DNA from: JACZWZ01 sp964194935
GTDB taxonomy: Bacteria > Actinomycetota > Acidimicrobiia > Spongiisociales > UBA11373
NCBI GenBank assembly: GCA_964194935.1
Contig: CAXMOL010000089.1
Location: 1 to 32,747 of the forward strand
Direction: 5' to 3'
Length of the DNA: 32,747 bases
Part shown: piece by piece, positions 7,551-14,559 of the stretch
Layout: each line of letters starts with the position of its first letter
How positions within the stretch are numbered: position 1 is the stretch's first letter
Made by a program: the position numbers and the translations under genes
Notes under the pieces: generated by a model
What the model was told of the DNA's origin: nothing
What the model saw: only the letters and a program-made list of their open reading frames with translations
Database searches by the model: none

Positions 7551-7925
7551 TTACAGAATCAATTCGATTCGCCGGTTGATGGCGTCCATCACCGCTCGCA
7601 CGGCCGCCAGACACTCGTCTGCCTCGCCTTGGAGTGCGCTTCCCACCAGAACGTCCTCGTTACCCATCTTTACCTGAGCGAGAGCGATCCTGGCCGCGCC
7701 GAGGTCGGAGGTGGCCACCGCGAGGAGTTCGATGTCGAGCCCGCCGTCCGTGAGTTTGGAGACCGCTGCCAGTGCAGCCTCTCCAGCCAACCGGGGTGTG
7801 GCGTCGGCCGCGCCAATCGCTTGGCCATGCCATGGTTGATCGGCCCAATCGAGGATGACGGTGACGCGCGCGTCCTCGCCGTCGATCTCGTCCTCGATAC
7901 CGATGATGACCGGGCGTCTTCTCAT
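7551..7925 (-). CDS. small protein of unnamed family, paralogue A
   Basis: 124 residues, not recognised. It aligns along its length with the next gene (7972-8379). Shared features are an Asp/Glu-rich N-terminus, an ARVTVILDW...GQAIG strand-turn motif, a central helix (GEAALAAVSKL) and a C-terminal GSALQ...AVRAVMDAINRRIEL helix. The pattern of strand, acidic loop and alanine-rich helix suggests a compact alpha/beta regulatory-type domain without catalytic residues. The start is the ATG at 7925, seven bases after TACGCT, rather than the open frame to 7952. Its end abuts the CBS gene end exactly. The tandem arrangement with its paralogue suggests local duplication. Confidence 0.7.
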   Translation of the reverse strand: MRRRPVIIGIEDEIDGEDARVTVILDWADQPWHGQAIGAADATPRLAGEAALAAVSKLTDGGLDIELLAVATSDLGAARIALAQVKMGNEDVLVGSALQGEADECLAAVRAVMDAINRRIELIL

Positions 7926-7971
7926 GGCCGTCAGCGTACCGCCGACTGGCAACTGAGGAGCGGTCCGACCC

Positions 7972-8379
7972 TCAGCGGGGGAGTTCGGCCCTTCGGTTCA
8001 CCGCATCGAGTGTGGCGCGGGCAAAACCGAGCTGGGAGTTGTCGTCGGGCATGACTGCCGTGCCGATGAGCGGAGTCGTGACCTGGGAATCGGCGACGGC
8101 CACCACGGCTACGAGCACTCCCGCGGTCGTCGTGGTTGATGCTTCGACGGCCTCGAACCCTCTACTCCCGGCGCTTTCCAGGGCATCCAGAGTGGCCTCG
8201 GCGATAAGCATCGGCCTGTGGGCCGATGCCGGTGATCCTGAGGCCTCACCGACGTGGTCGGTGCCGTCCCAATGCAGAACCACGGTGACGGCAGCCGTCT
8301 CGTTGTTGGTCGACTCATCAACGCGATCGATGGCCGATCGAGCCATATCGGTTCGGAGCGTGGTTACTGACGCTGTCAT
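7972..8379 (-). CDS. small protein of unnamed family, paralogue B
   Basis: 135 residues, paralogous to the gene at 7551-7925. It carries the matching VTVVLHWDG...GEASG motif, an AEATLDALES helix, and a C-terminus GTAVMP...FARATLDAVNRRAEL. The central region is richer in Thr/Ala/Val and may be a beta-hairpin. The annotated ATG (8379) has neither a clear Shine-Dalgarno nor a TANNNT hexamer at leaderless distance. The internal Met12 (8346) would match the paralogue's N-terminus better, so the start is uncertain. A perfect palindrome lies 22 bp upstream (8402-8425) and could control it. No function is assigned. Confidence 0.65.
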   Translation of the reverse strand: MTASVTTLRTDMARSAIDRVDESTNNETAAVTVVLHWDGTDHVGEASGSPASAHRPMLIAEATLDALESAGSRGFEAVEASTTTTAGVLVAVVAVADSQVTTPLIGTAVMPDDNSQLGFARATLDAVNRRAELPR

Positions 8380-8401
8380 GGGTTTCTCATCGGCAGGCGT
8401 T

Positions 8402-8425
8402 CAGATTGATTGAGTAATCAATCTG
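8402..8425. promoter_or_regulatory. perfect 10-bp-arm palindrome (operator or terminator)
   Basis: CAGATTGATT, four bases GAGT, then AATCAATCTG: a perfect inverted repeat, strikingly AT-rich for this genome. It overlaps the last bases and stop codon (8418-8420) of the HerA-like gene and lies 22 bp before the start of paralogue B. There is no T-run on either side. A transcription-factor operator for paralogue B, or a 3'-end hairpin of the ATPase mRNA, are both possible. Confidence 0.55.
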
Positions 8426-10778
8426 TGGGAATCCATACGAGCATCAGAGACTCGATGCTGATGTCAGTCTTTTCGAGCCCGATCTCAAGATTCTCGATAT
8501 CCGTGGCCTTGTCGGCCCAGGTCTCCGCGATTTCGGCGACATCGTCGGCGAAGTCGGCCTCGAGTTCTGCCAGATCTTCCACTTCTTCCCCGACCTTGCG
8601 CTGGGCGGAATCCAGCCGGCGCTCAGCCTTGCGAGTCATGGAGCGTTTCGATGTCGCGGTGGACAATGATCTCGTGTTCTTGCGCCCCAGCAGTACACCG
8701 AGGACCGTCCCCGCGCCGGACATCATCTCTTCTTGTTTTCTGGTATCGACATCGAGGCGGGCGTCCTCGACCTTCTCCATCGCTCGGTCTATCTGATCGC
8801 GGGCGGCGTCGAGCCGTTTGCCGTACTTCTTGCGGAGAGCGGCGACTGCGTCGTCTGCTGCGTCATCGGCCAGCCGCTCGCACCTCGTTTGGAAGTCTTC
8901 GAGGGGCTCGCCGACGCGGCTGTATACCTTGAGCGCCCGGTTACGGAACACGTCGACGGTTCGACTTCGGTAGAGGTGGTCTTTGATCTCAGACTCGATT
9001 GCCGCAAACCACCGTTTGGTATGGATAGGTGCCTCTGGGAGCGAGAACGCTGAGTCGCTGGGGGCAGTCTCCAGGAAATCGCGATCGTCGTGATCCACCG
9101 GGCGGGCGGTAGACGGATCGAAGTGCTCCTGGAGCGGGAAGTAGATCGCCTCCCACTCTTCGTCGTGATCGACATCGGCGTACCGATCATCGAAGGTGAG
9201 GTGGACACGAGCGGCCAAACCTGGTCTGTAATGGTTCGACGACCGGTTAGCCCCGATGTCGTTGGCCCAAGGTGCTCCTGGATCCAAGAATCGAACCGGG
9301 ATTCCCGGTGCGGCGTCCGGGAGTACGTTGCTCTCGTCGTCGGCAATTGGAGGCGGGGTAGCTGCGGCTGGCACCGACTCGGAGCGTCGGGGATCTGCGT
9401 CTGTGAGCGCCGATAGCTCCTGGCGGGTGACTGGACCCCGCAGATATGACATCGCCCAACGGGTCGTAAAGATCGAGGGATCCCGGTCGCGAGTGTTGTG
9501 GAGGAGGAAATTCCGCTTGCCGAGACCGGAAATGAGATCGTCGAGCTCGTCTACATCTGTAGTCCCGGTGGCGGATTGGAGTGCTTCGAGGATTCGGGCC
9601 TTGTCCCGTTCCGTTTGGAGTCGGCCGATACACCAGGTTCCTGCATTGGACATTGCTTTGTAGTCGAGGTCCACCGGGTTCTGGGTGGAGAGGATCATCC
9701 CGATGCCGAACGCCCTCGCCTGTTTCAGAATGGTGAGGATCGGTTTCTTCGCCGGCGGGGTTGCGGTCGGGGGAACGAAACCGAACACTTCGTCCATGTA
9801 GATCAGCGCACGCAGATCGCTAGAGCCAGATTGCGATCGCATCCACGTGATCATCCTGCTCAGAATCATGGTGACCACGAATTGGCGTTCTTCCTCGGAG
9901 AGGTGGGCCAGGTAGATGATCGAAGCTTGCGGTTTGCCTGTTTCGTCCCACAGCAGTCGACCGATGTCGAGCGGTGGGCCGCTCCGCCAGTCGGCGAACG
10001 AGGGTGAGGCGAGCAGCGCATTGAGACGCATCGCCAGCGCCATCCGGTCCTTCTCGGGAAAGAACGAGTCAACCTCGAAGACGCCGAGCTTGCGCATTGG
10101 GGGTCGGTGAATCATTCCGATCAGGGATTCGAGCGATAGGTCGGCGCCATCTCGCCATGCCCGTTCGACCAGGTTGGAGAGCAAGATGTGTTCGCGGCTC
10201 GACAGCGGGTCGGATGCGATGCCTACGAGTGCCAGCAACCCCGAGACGAATCCCTCGATTTCGTCACGTGCGGCCTCAGCGTCGCCGTCCCAGTCAATGT
10301 CGGGTGCCGCCAGGGAACCGAGGATATTGAGGGGGACTCCTGCCTGCGATCCTGGTGTGTAGATCGCAAAACCGGCGGCGTCGCGTAGTTGTGCGATGTC
10401 GCCGCCGTCGAGGTCCCAAGATTCGAGGCCGTTCTTCCACAGCGCTGCGGTCTTGACCGCGAGGTCCTGCACCGAGATACCGTTGCGACGTGCTGCACCT
10501 TGGTCGACCCACGGCTCGAAATCGCTCGGCGCCAGGTCGGGGAAGGTCAGCAGCAGATTCGTCATATCCCCCTTCGGGTCGAGGATCAGGGTGGGAATGC
10601 CCGATCGAATCGCCTCTTCAATAAAGATGATTCCGAGGCCTGTCTTCCCCGAGCCGGTCATGCCGACGATGACTCCGTGGGTTGTGAGATCCCCGGCGTC
10701 GTAGCTGATCGCGTCCCCGGTGCGATCTCCGGACCCCGGATCGATGATGCCGCCAAGAGCAAAGGTGGTTTTGGCCAT
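8418..10778 (-). CDS. HerA/FtsK-like P-loop ATPase (DUF87/DUF853-type)
   Basis: 786 residues from the ATG at 10778, which lies seven bases after TACAAT; the open frame upstream to 11126 has no family sequence and crosses a divergent gene. The Walker A GMTGSGKT is at about 39-46, followed by LILDPKGDMTNLL. Walker B is LRALIYMDE (about 322-330), and LSTQNPVDLDYKAMSNAGTW with QTERDKARILEAL forms the sensor and arginine-finger region of HerA/VirB4-like motors. The C-terminal third is charged, with two coiled-coil stretches (about 640-690 and 705-760) flanking a short Ser/Arg/Gly segment. HerA-like ATPases form hexameric rings that move DNA or remodel complexes. No NurA or nuclease partner is adjacent, so the partner is unknown. 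It is probably cytoplasmic. Confidence 0.88.
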   Translation of the reverse strand: MAKTTFALGGIIDPGSGDRTGDAISYDAGDLTTHGVIVGMTGSGKTGLGIIFIEEAIRSGIPTLILDPKGDMTNLLLTFPDLAPSDFEPWVDQGAARRNGISVQDLAVKTAALWKNGLESWDLDGGDIAQLRDAAGFAIYTPGSQAGVPLNILGSLAAPDIDWDGDAEAARDEIEGFVSGLLALVGIASDPLSSREHILLSNLVERAWRDGADLSLESLIGMIHRPPMRKLGVFEVDSFFPEKDRMALAMRLNALLASPSFADWRSGPPLDIGRLLWDETGKPQASIIYLAHLSEEERQFVVTMILSRMITWMRSQSGSSDLRALIYMDEVFGFVPPTATPPAKKPILTILKQARAFGIGMILSTQNPVDLDYKAMSNAGTWCIGRLQTERDKARILEALQSATGTTDVDELDDLISGLGKRNFLLHNTRDRDPSIFTTRWAMSYLRGPVTRQELSALTDADPRRSESVPAAATPPPIADDESNVLPDAAPGIPVRFLDPGAPWANDIGANRSSNHYRPGLAARVHLTFDDRYADVDHDEEWEAIYFPLQEHFDPSTARPVDHDDRDFLETAPSDSAFSLPEAPIHTKRWFAAIESEIKDHLYRSRTVDVFRNRALKVYSRVGEPLEDFQTRCERLADDAADDAVAALRKKYGKRLDAARDQIDRAMEKVEDARLDVDTRKQEEMMSGAGTVLGVLLGRKNTRSLSTATSKRSMTRKAERRLDSAQRKVGEEVEDLAELEADFADDVAEIAETWADKATDIENLEIGLEKTDISIESLMLVWIPTD

Positions 10779-10785
10779 TGCTGCG

Positions 10786-10852
10786 ATTGTACGATCCAGC
10801 CGCCGTCGGCCGTCATTGGGGAGGTCGGTGCTCTGATGGCAGGGGCTATCCT
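10786..10852. promoter_or_regulatory. divergent leaderless promoters, ATPase and lipoprotein
   Basis: Minus-strand TACAAT (10786-10791), seven bases before the ATPase ATG, and plus-strand TATCCT (10847-10852), eight bases before the lipoprotein ATG. TACAAT is one of the strongest -10 matches in the window. Confidence 0.55.
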
Positions 10853-10860
10853 CGATTTCG

Positions 10861-11235
10861 ATGTTGCGCCGTTTCGTATTCCTACTGGTTGGTCTCGCGA
10901 TGCTCCTGTCGTCCTGTGCCGGCGAGGCCGGCTCGACCGGTCCCGACCTCGAGATAGAGCGTCGCGCCGGATATGCGGTAATCGTTGAGGACCGCCCCGA
11001 CGGAGTGTCGGTCGGGTTCGCAGCCGATCGCGACGCGGCGTCTGGCGTCGAATTCGATGTGACCGAGTCCGTGTGGCGGATCGAGGATGGCCCGTGGATC
11101 GAGCCGCCGGTCGCCTGCCTCGGCAAGGGTCAGCGGATCGAACTCGGCATCTCCCAAGTCGAAAACGAGCAGCGACCCGGGTTGCTAAAGGAACGGGTCG
11201 TCTGGGTCGCTTGCCTGGCCCCGGACGATTCCTAA
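10861..11235 (+). CDS. small lipoprotein, unknown function
   Basis: 124 residues with a textbook lipoprotein signal: basic MLRR, a hydrophobic stretch, and lipobox LLSSC with the lipidated Cys at residue 19. The mature part is about 105 residues with several beta-strand-like segments and two cysteines (VACLGKG, WVACLAP). It is expected to be anchored on the outer face of the cytoplasmic membrane. No family is recognised. The ATG at 10861 follows TATCCT by eight bases. Its stop codon overlaps the stop codon of the convergent LOG-family gene (shared bases 11232-11235). A longer open frame exists on the opposite strand but lacks a signal or family motif. Confidence 0.75.
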   Translation: MLRRFVFLLVGLAMLLSSCAGEAGSTGPDLEIERRAGYAVIVEDRPDGVSVGFAADRDAASGVEFDVTESVWRIEDGPWIEPPVACLGKGQRIELGISQVENEQRPGLLKERVVWVACLAPDDS

Positions 11236-11777
11236 CCGACCGGCACCGACCGCACGATTTCAGCCACCGCCTCGGCGACCGTTTCTGCACAGGCAATCAG
11301 GCTGGTATCTGTGTCGAGGTGAGCTCCGAGGTCGTTGACGATCCCCCGCCAGGTCGGACCGACGGTGACCACAGGTTTCGGCTTGTTGTCGGAGAACCGA
11401 GTGACGAACGCCAGATTCCAAGCCACTCCGAGTTCCGTCATCGTTCCGAGGCTCCCCGGCAAAACGATTGACCCGGAACTCATATTGGTCATCTGATGGA
11501 TTCTCTCCGTCAGATGCTCAGTTGTGAGCTCTTCGGCCACAAAGCTGTTGGCGCCGGAACGATCTGAGAACACATTCGGTGTGGTGACGCCCAGTACGTG
11601 ACCGCCAGCGCCGTGCGCTCCCTTGGATACGGCCTCCATCAGGCCGCCGTATCCACCGGTGACCACCGCGTAGCCCGCTGCGGCGAGGAGGCGTCCACAC
11701 TCGACTCCGTCCTCATACCTTCCGTCTCCCGGACTCGATTGGGAAGCGCCGAAGACGGCGATGGTTGTGTGCGCCAC
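11232..11777 (-). CDS. LOG-family (SLOG-fold) nucleotide phosphoribohydrolase-like protein
   Basis: 181 residues from the GTG at 11777. A Rossmann-like start TIAVFGASQSSPGDGRYEDG is followed by VVTGGYGGLMEAVSKGA, equivalent to the family GGGxxGLM block. The signature loop is PGSLGTMTELGVAW, where the family usually has PGGxGTxxE; the second Gly is Ser here. LOG proteins cleave the N-glycosidic bond of nucleotide 5'-monophosphates (cytokinin activation in plants), but many bacterial members have unknown substrates. The GTG is preferred because TACTCT lies eight bases upstream; an open frame to 11828 has no supporting signal. It is divergent from tryptophanase and converges on the lipoprotein gene with overlapping stops. 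Confidence 0.82.
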   Translation of the reverse strand: MAHTTIAVFGASQSSPGDGRYEDGVECGRLLAAAGYAVVTGGYGGLMEAVSKGAHGAGGHVLGVTTPNVFSDRSGANSFVAEELTTEHLTERIHQMTNMSSGSIVLPGSLGTMTELGVAWNLAFVTRFSDNKPKPVVTVGPTWRGIVNDLGAHLDTDTSLIACAETVAEAVAEIVRSVPVG

Positions 11778-11854
11778 GAATGAGAAGAGTACTGAGTGCT
11801 GACCACTCCCTTCTCCGATAGCGTTCACCCCAACGACTACACCAGGAGCCCGCC

Positions 11855-13231
11855 TTGCCGTACCGCACCATCATCGAGCCGTTCAAGATCCACTCGGTAC
11901 AGCACATCGACATGCCGGGGCCCGAAGAGCGCCAGGCGGCCCTGGAGCGAGCCGGGTACAACCTCTTCGGTCTTCACGCCGATGAGGTGACGATCGACCT
12001 TCTCACCGATTCGGGAACGGGATCGATGTCGGCTGCACAGTGGGGGGCGATGATGGTTGGTGACGAGTCGTACGCCGGGAGCCGATCGTACGCCCGGCTC
12101 CGAACCGTTGTCGAGGAACTCACCGGCATGCCGGAGGTGATTCCGACCCATCAGGGCAGGGCATCGGAGCGAATCCTGTTCTCCGTTGTCGCCGAGGCCG
12201 GCATGGTGGTCCCAAACAACACCCACTTCGACACGACGCGAGCCAATATCGAATTCCAGGGCGCCGAGGCAAGAGACCTGGTCATTGCCGAAGGAAGGGA
12301 TCCTGCGGTATATCACCCGTTCAAGGGGAATATGGACGTCGCAGCTCTTCGTGACACCATTACCGAAGTTGGCCGCGATCGGATTCCTCTCGTCATGGTG
12401 ACCGTTACCAACAACAGTGGCGGTGGCCAGCCGGTATCGCTCGAGAACTTGCGCGCGGTGCGCGGTGTCTGCGACGAATACGACATCCCGTTGTTTCTTG
12501 ATGCCTGTCGGTTTGCGGAGAATTCGTGGTTCATCAAATCACGTGAGCCCGGGTATGCCGAAAGGACCCCGCGTCAGATCGCGCAGGAGATGTTCGCGCT
12601 TGCCGACGGCATCACCTTTTCGGCAAAGAAGGATGGGCTGGCCAACATCGGTGGGCTGCTGGTGATGCGGGATCCAGCGGTCGCCGCTCAATGTCGCAAT
12701 CTGCTCATCCTCACCGAGGGGTTCCCGACCTACGGAGGTCTGGCGGGCAGAGATCTCGAGGCCATCGCTGTCGGGCTCGAAGAGGTTCTCCAAGAGAGCT
12801 ATCTGCACTACCGCATCAGGAGCACCGAGTATCTGGCCGAGAAGTGCCACAACGCCGGGATCCCGATCGTGTGGCCCCCGGGAGGCCACGCCGTCTACAT
12901 CGATGCGAAGGCTTTGCTCCCGCAGATCCCGCAGTCGCAATATCCAGCACAATCGCTTGCCATCGAGCTGTATCGCGACGGCGGTGTCCGTGGCGTGGAG
13001 ATCGGGTCGGTCATGTTCGGCACGGTGCACGAGGATGGATCGGAGGATCCGGCGCAGATGGAACTGGTCAGACTTGCCATTCCGCGCCGCACCTACACCC
13101 AAAGCCACATTGATTACGTCGCCGAAGTGGTCCTGTCGGTGGGCGCCCGTGCGTCTTCGCTACAGGGATACCGGATTGTCGAGCAGGCACCCTGGTTGCG
13201 CCACTTCACGGCCCAGTTCGAGCCGGTTTGA
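11855..13231 (+). CDS. tnaA: tryptophanase-like beta-eliminating lyase
   Basis: 458 residues, the normal length for the tryptophanase/tyrosine phenol-lyase family (PLP fold type I). Visible hallmarks are IDLLTDSGT, GDESYAGSRSY, PTHQGR, NNSGGGQPVS, FLDACRFAEN, the PLP-lysine block SAKKDG (Schiff-base Lys259 by analogy), EGFPTYGGLAGRD and IPRRTYTQSHIDYV. The residue equivalent to tyrosine phenol-lyase Arg381, which binds the phenol ring, is Ile383 here (GVEIGS), as in tryptophanases. The product would therefore cleave L-tryptophan to indole, pyruvate and ammonia. Other segments, such as the GLAGRDLEAIAVGL run, are closer to tyrosine phenol-lyase, so the substrate needs testing. The start is TTG with AGGAG six bases upstream; TAGCGT at 11819-11824 gives a short leader. 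No tnaC-like leader peptide or tnaB permease is seen. Confidence 0.9.
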   Translation: MPYRTIIEPFKIHSVQHIDMPGPEERQAALERAGYNLFGLHADEVTIDLLTDSGTGSMSAAQWGAMMVGDESYAGSRSYARLRTVVEELTGMPEVIPTHQGRASERILFSVVAEAGMVVPNNTHFDTTRANIEFQGAEARDLVIAEGRDPAVYHPFKGNMDVAALRDTITEVGRDRIPLVMVTVTNNSGGGQPVSLENLRAVRGVCDEYDIPLFLDACRFAENSWFIKSREPGYAERTPRQIAQEMFALADGITFSAKKDGLANIGGLLVMRDPAVAAQCRNLLILTEGFPTYGGLAGRDLEAIAVGLEEVLQESYLHYRIRSTEYLAEKCHNAGIPIVWPPGGHAVYIDAKALLPQIPQSQYPAQSLAIELYRDGGVRGVEIGSVMFGTVHEDGSEDPAQMELVRLAIPRRTYTQSHIDYVAEVVLSVGARASSLQGYRIVEQAPWLRHFTAQFEPV

Positions 13232-13257
13232 GTCGGGGGTCGCGTCTGCGGTCCATT

Positions 13258-13860
13258 TCAGAACTCTTCTGGCGGCCCGAATCGCCGTAGACCCTCGGTG
13301 ACATCGGCGGGGGCATCGACGCTGAACCACGATCGGCCGTCCTCTCCCCACTTCGCCCACTCGTCTTCTATACCGTCGAATTCAACGCCGTCGAGCAATG
13401 TTTGAAATCCCTGCCCTGCGGCAGCTCCTTCTGCGGCGGCAGCTACGAAACTCCATGGATACAGCGCGCACGTCACCTGGCGCACGCCACGGTCGATCGG
13501 CACCACGGCAAGCCCGGAGTACCGATCCAGCAGCGCCCGGAGCGTTGCGGGGCGAACCCAGGGGTGGTCGACGGCCACCAGAAGCACTGCATCCGGTGTC
13601 TGGCCGATCTCCTCCGGAAGGTCGGCAAGGGCTGCCAGTCCACTGAGAGGACCGGCGCCCGGCCGGTCCTGCAGGTTCGGGATCTCACCAAGGGGGTCGC
13701 GTCCCAAGACGATCAGACGATTCGCACCGGGAATGGCGGACCCGAGTGCCGAAGTGACCCAGGCGCTCATCGGGCGACCGGCGATGTCGACCGCCGCTTT
13801 GTCTTCCCCCATCCGGGTAGACCTACCTCCCGTGAGGACTGCGCCTAGGAATTCGGACAT
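13258..13860 (-). CDS. mobA: MobA-like molybdenum cofactor guanylyltransferase / NTP transferase
   Basis: 200 residues. The N-terminal nucleotide-binding signature LTGGRSTRMGEDKA (about 9-22) is that of MobA, with the conserved Lys21. RPGAGPLSGLAAL and a VAVDHPWV block, where the family usually has a CDMP-type motif, follow. MobA joins GTP to molybdopterin to make the guanine dinucleotide cofactor; related enzymes (MocA, cytidylyl) use the same fold, and the nucleotide is not certain. The ATG at 13860 lies seven bases after TACCCT, giving a leaderless transcript. A two-gene context with XdhC about 5 kb away suggests a molybdenum hydroxylase in the cell, though none is encoded in this window. 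Confidence 0.85.
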   Translation of the reverse strand: MSEFLGAVLTGGRSTRMGEDKAAVDIAGRPMSAWVTSALGSAIPGANRLIVLGRDPLGEIPNLQDRPGAGPLSGLAALADLPEEIGQTPDAVLLVAVDHPWVRPATLRALLDRYSGLAVVPIDRGVRQVTCALYPWSFVAAAAEGAAAGQGFQTLLDGVEFDGIEDEWAKWGEDGRSWFSVDAPADVTEGLRRFGPPEEF

Positions 13861-13869
13861 GCCGAAGAG

Positions 13870-14020
13870 GGTAGAGAAAAGAGGTGGCGGCGGGTGGGTG
13901 TTCCGAGCACTCACAGGAGGGGGCGCTGTGCACGCCGGATAGCGCCACCCGCCCGCCAACCTCACTCCGGGAGGGTGGCGAACCATTGGGTGGCCCCGCC
14001 AGGGGCTAAAGGCCCTTATG
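13870..14020 (-). ncRNA. candidate structured non-coding element
   Basis: About 150 bp of GC-rich non-coding sequence with nested inverted repeats. The segments 13881-13898 and 13943-13963 form a long imperfect stem with only single-base bulges. GTGTTCCGAGCAC (13898-13910) and GGCGCT/AGCGCC (13922-13927 and 13941-13946, competing with the long stem) can form inner hairpins. Read on the minus strand the long stem is followed by CTCTTTTCTC, which resembles an intrinsic terminator. It lies upstream of, not inside, the predicted short transcripts of mobA (TACCCT 13868-13873) and of the cyclic-nucleotide gene. It could be a small RNA, a riboswitch used from another promoter, or a repeat element. 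No known RNA family consensus was recognised; strand and ends are estimates. Confidence 0.35.
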
Positions 14021-14021
14021 T

Positions 14022-14039
14022 GGTCGCGGCGGAGCGACC
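14022..14039. promoter_or_regulatory. palindrome upstream of the cyclic-nucleotide-binding gene
   Basis: GGTCGC, six bases, GCGACC: a perfect inverted repeat centred about 36 bp before the -10 TATCGT (14061-14066) of the gene at 14096, where an operator is often found. Confidence 0.35.
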
Positions 14040-14060
14040 GCACCGGCCGCAATCATCGGA

Positions 14061-14090
14061 TATCGTGGTCTTTCCGACGGACCCAGGTGG
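14061..14090 (+). promoter_or_regulatory. -10 and Shine-Dalgarno for the gene at 14096
   Basis: TATCGT (14061-14066) would start transcription near 14073. AGGTGG (14085-14090) lies five bases before the ATG and fixes the start, excluding the upstream open frame to 14018. Confidence 0.55.
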
Positions 14091-14095
14091 TAGAT

Positions 14096-14515
14096 ATGAA
14101 CAAGGCCGAATTCCTCAAGAGGACCACTCTGTTCTCAGGGTTTAGTGACAAAGAGATCGAGAGCGTCCTCGGAACGGCCAAGGAGCGCCCTTTTTCGGCC
14201 GGTGATTCGATCATCACTGAGGGACAGGAGGGTGGCCGCGGTTTCTATCTGCTGCTCTCCGGTGCCGCTGAGGCCCGCAAGGGCGAGATGATGCTGGCGC
14301 AATTCGGGCCGGGCGACTATTTCGGTGAAATGGCTCTTCTGCTCGACGACACACCCCGCACTGCGGACGTAGTCGCCACGAGCGACACCACCTGTCTCGT
14401 TATCACTCAGTGGGATCTCAGGGCGCTCGTCAAGGGACATCCCGAGATTGGCGTGAAGATGATGGCGGAACTGGCACGGCGTCTGCGCGACACGGATGCT
14501 GCGCTGTCTGACTAG
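14096..14515 (+). CDS. stand-alone cyclic-nucleotide-binding domain protein
   Basis: 139 residues, essentially one cyclic-nucleotide-monophosphate-binding domain. The beta-barrel motifs are present (FSAGDSIITEGQEG, GRGFYLLLSG, GPGDYFGEMALLLDD) and the phosphate-binding cassette is intact: FGEMALL followed by PRTADVVA, with the Glu and Arg that contact the ribose and phosphate. No DNA-binding or catalytic domain is attached, so it is not a CRP-type regulator; it may sense cAMP or cGMP and act through a partner. The start is ATG with AGGTGG upstream. The MBL-fold gene follows after 44 bp on the same strand. Confidence 0.9.
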   Translation: MNKAEFLKRTTLFSGFSDKEIESVLGTAKERPFSAGDSIITEGQEGGRGFYLLLSGAAEARKGEMMLAQFGPGDYFGEMALLLDDTPRTADVVATSDTTCLVITQWDLRALVKGHPEIGVKMMAELARRLRDTDAALSD

Positions 14516-14559
14516 ATGCCGGGAGCAGACCTGCGTGTTGACTTCGACCGGGCGAACTC

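Noticed and set aside
10389..10988. Plus-strand 199-codon open frame within the ATPase gene
   Set aside because: It runs antisense to the P-loop region and reads through into the lipoprotein gene; no domain or start signal.
10779..11126. N-terminal extension of the HerA-like ATPase
   Set aside because: The extension has no family sequence, crosses the divergent lipoprotein promoter, and a TACAAT hexamer sits seven bases before the internal ATG.
13870..14020. Known riboswitch or RNA families (c-di-GMP, cobalamin, ZTP, SRP RNA, RNase P RNA) in the structured element
   Set aside because: None of their conserved core sequences, as I recall them, is present on either strand.
13861..14052. Upstream extension of mobA to 14052
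   Set aside because: The extension is Pro/Arg-rich, lies across the structured element, and the ATG at 13860 has its own TACCCT hexamer and the family N-terminus.
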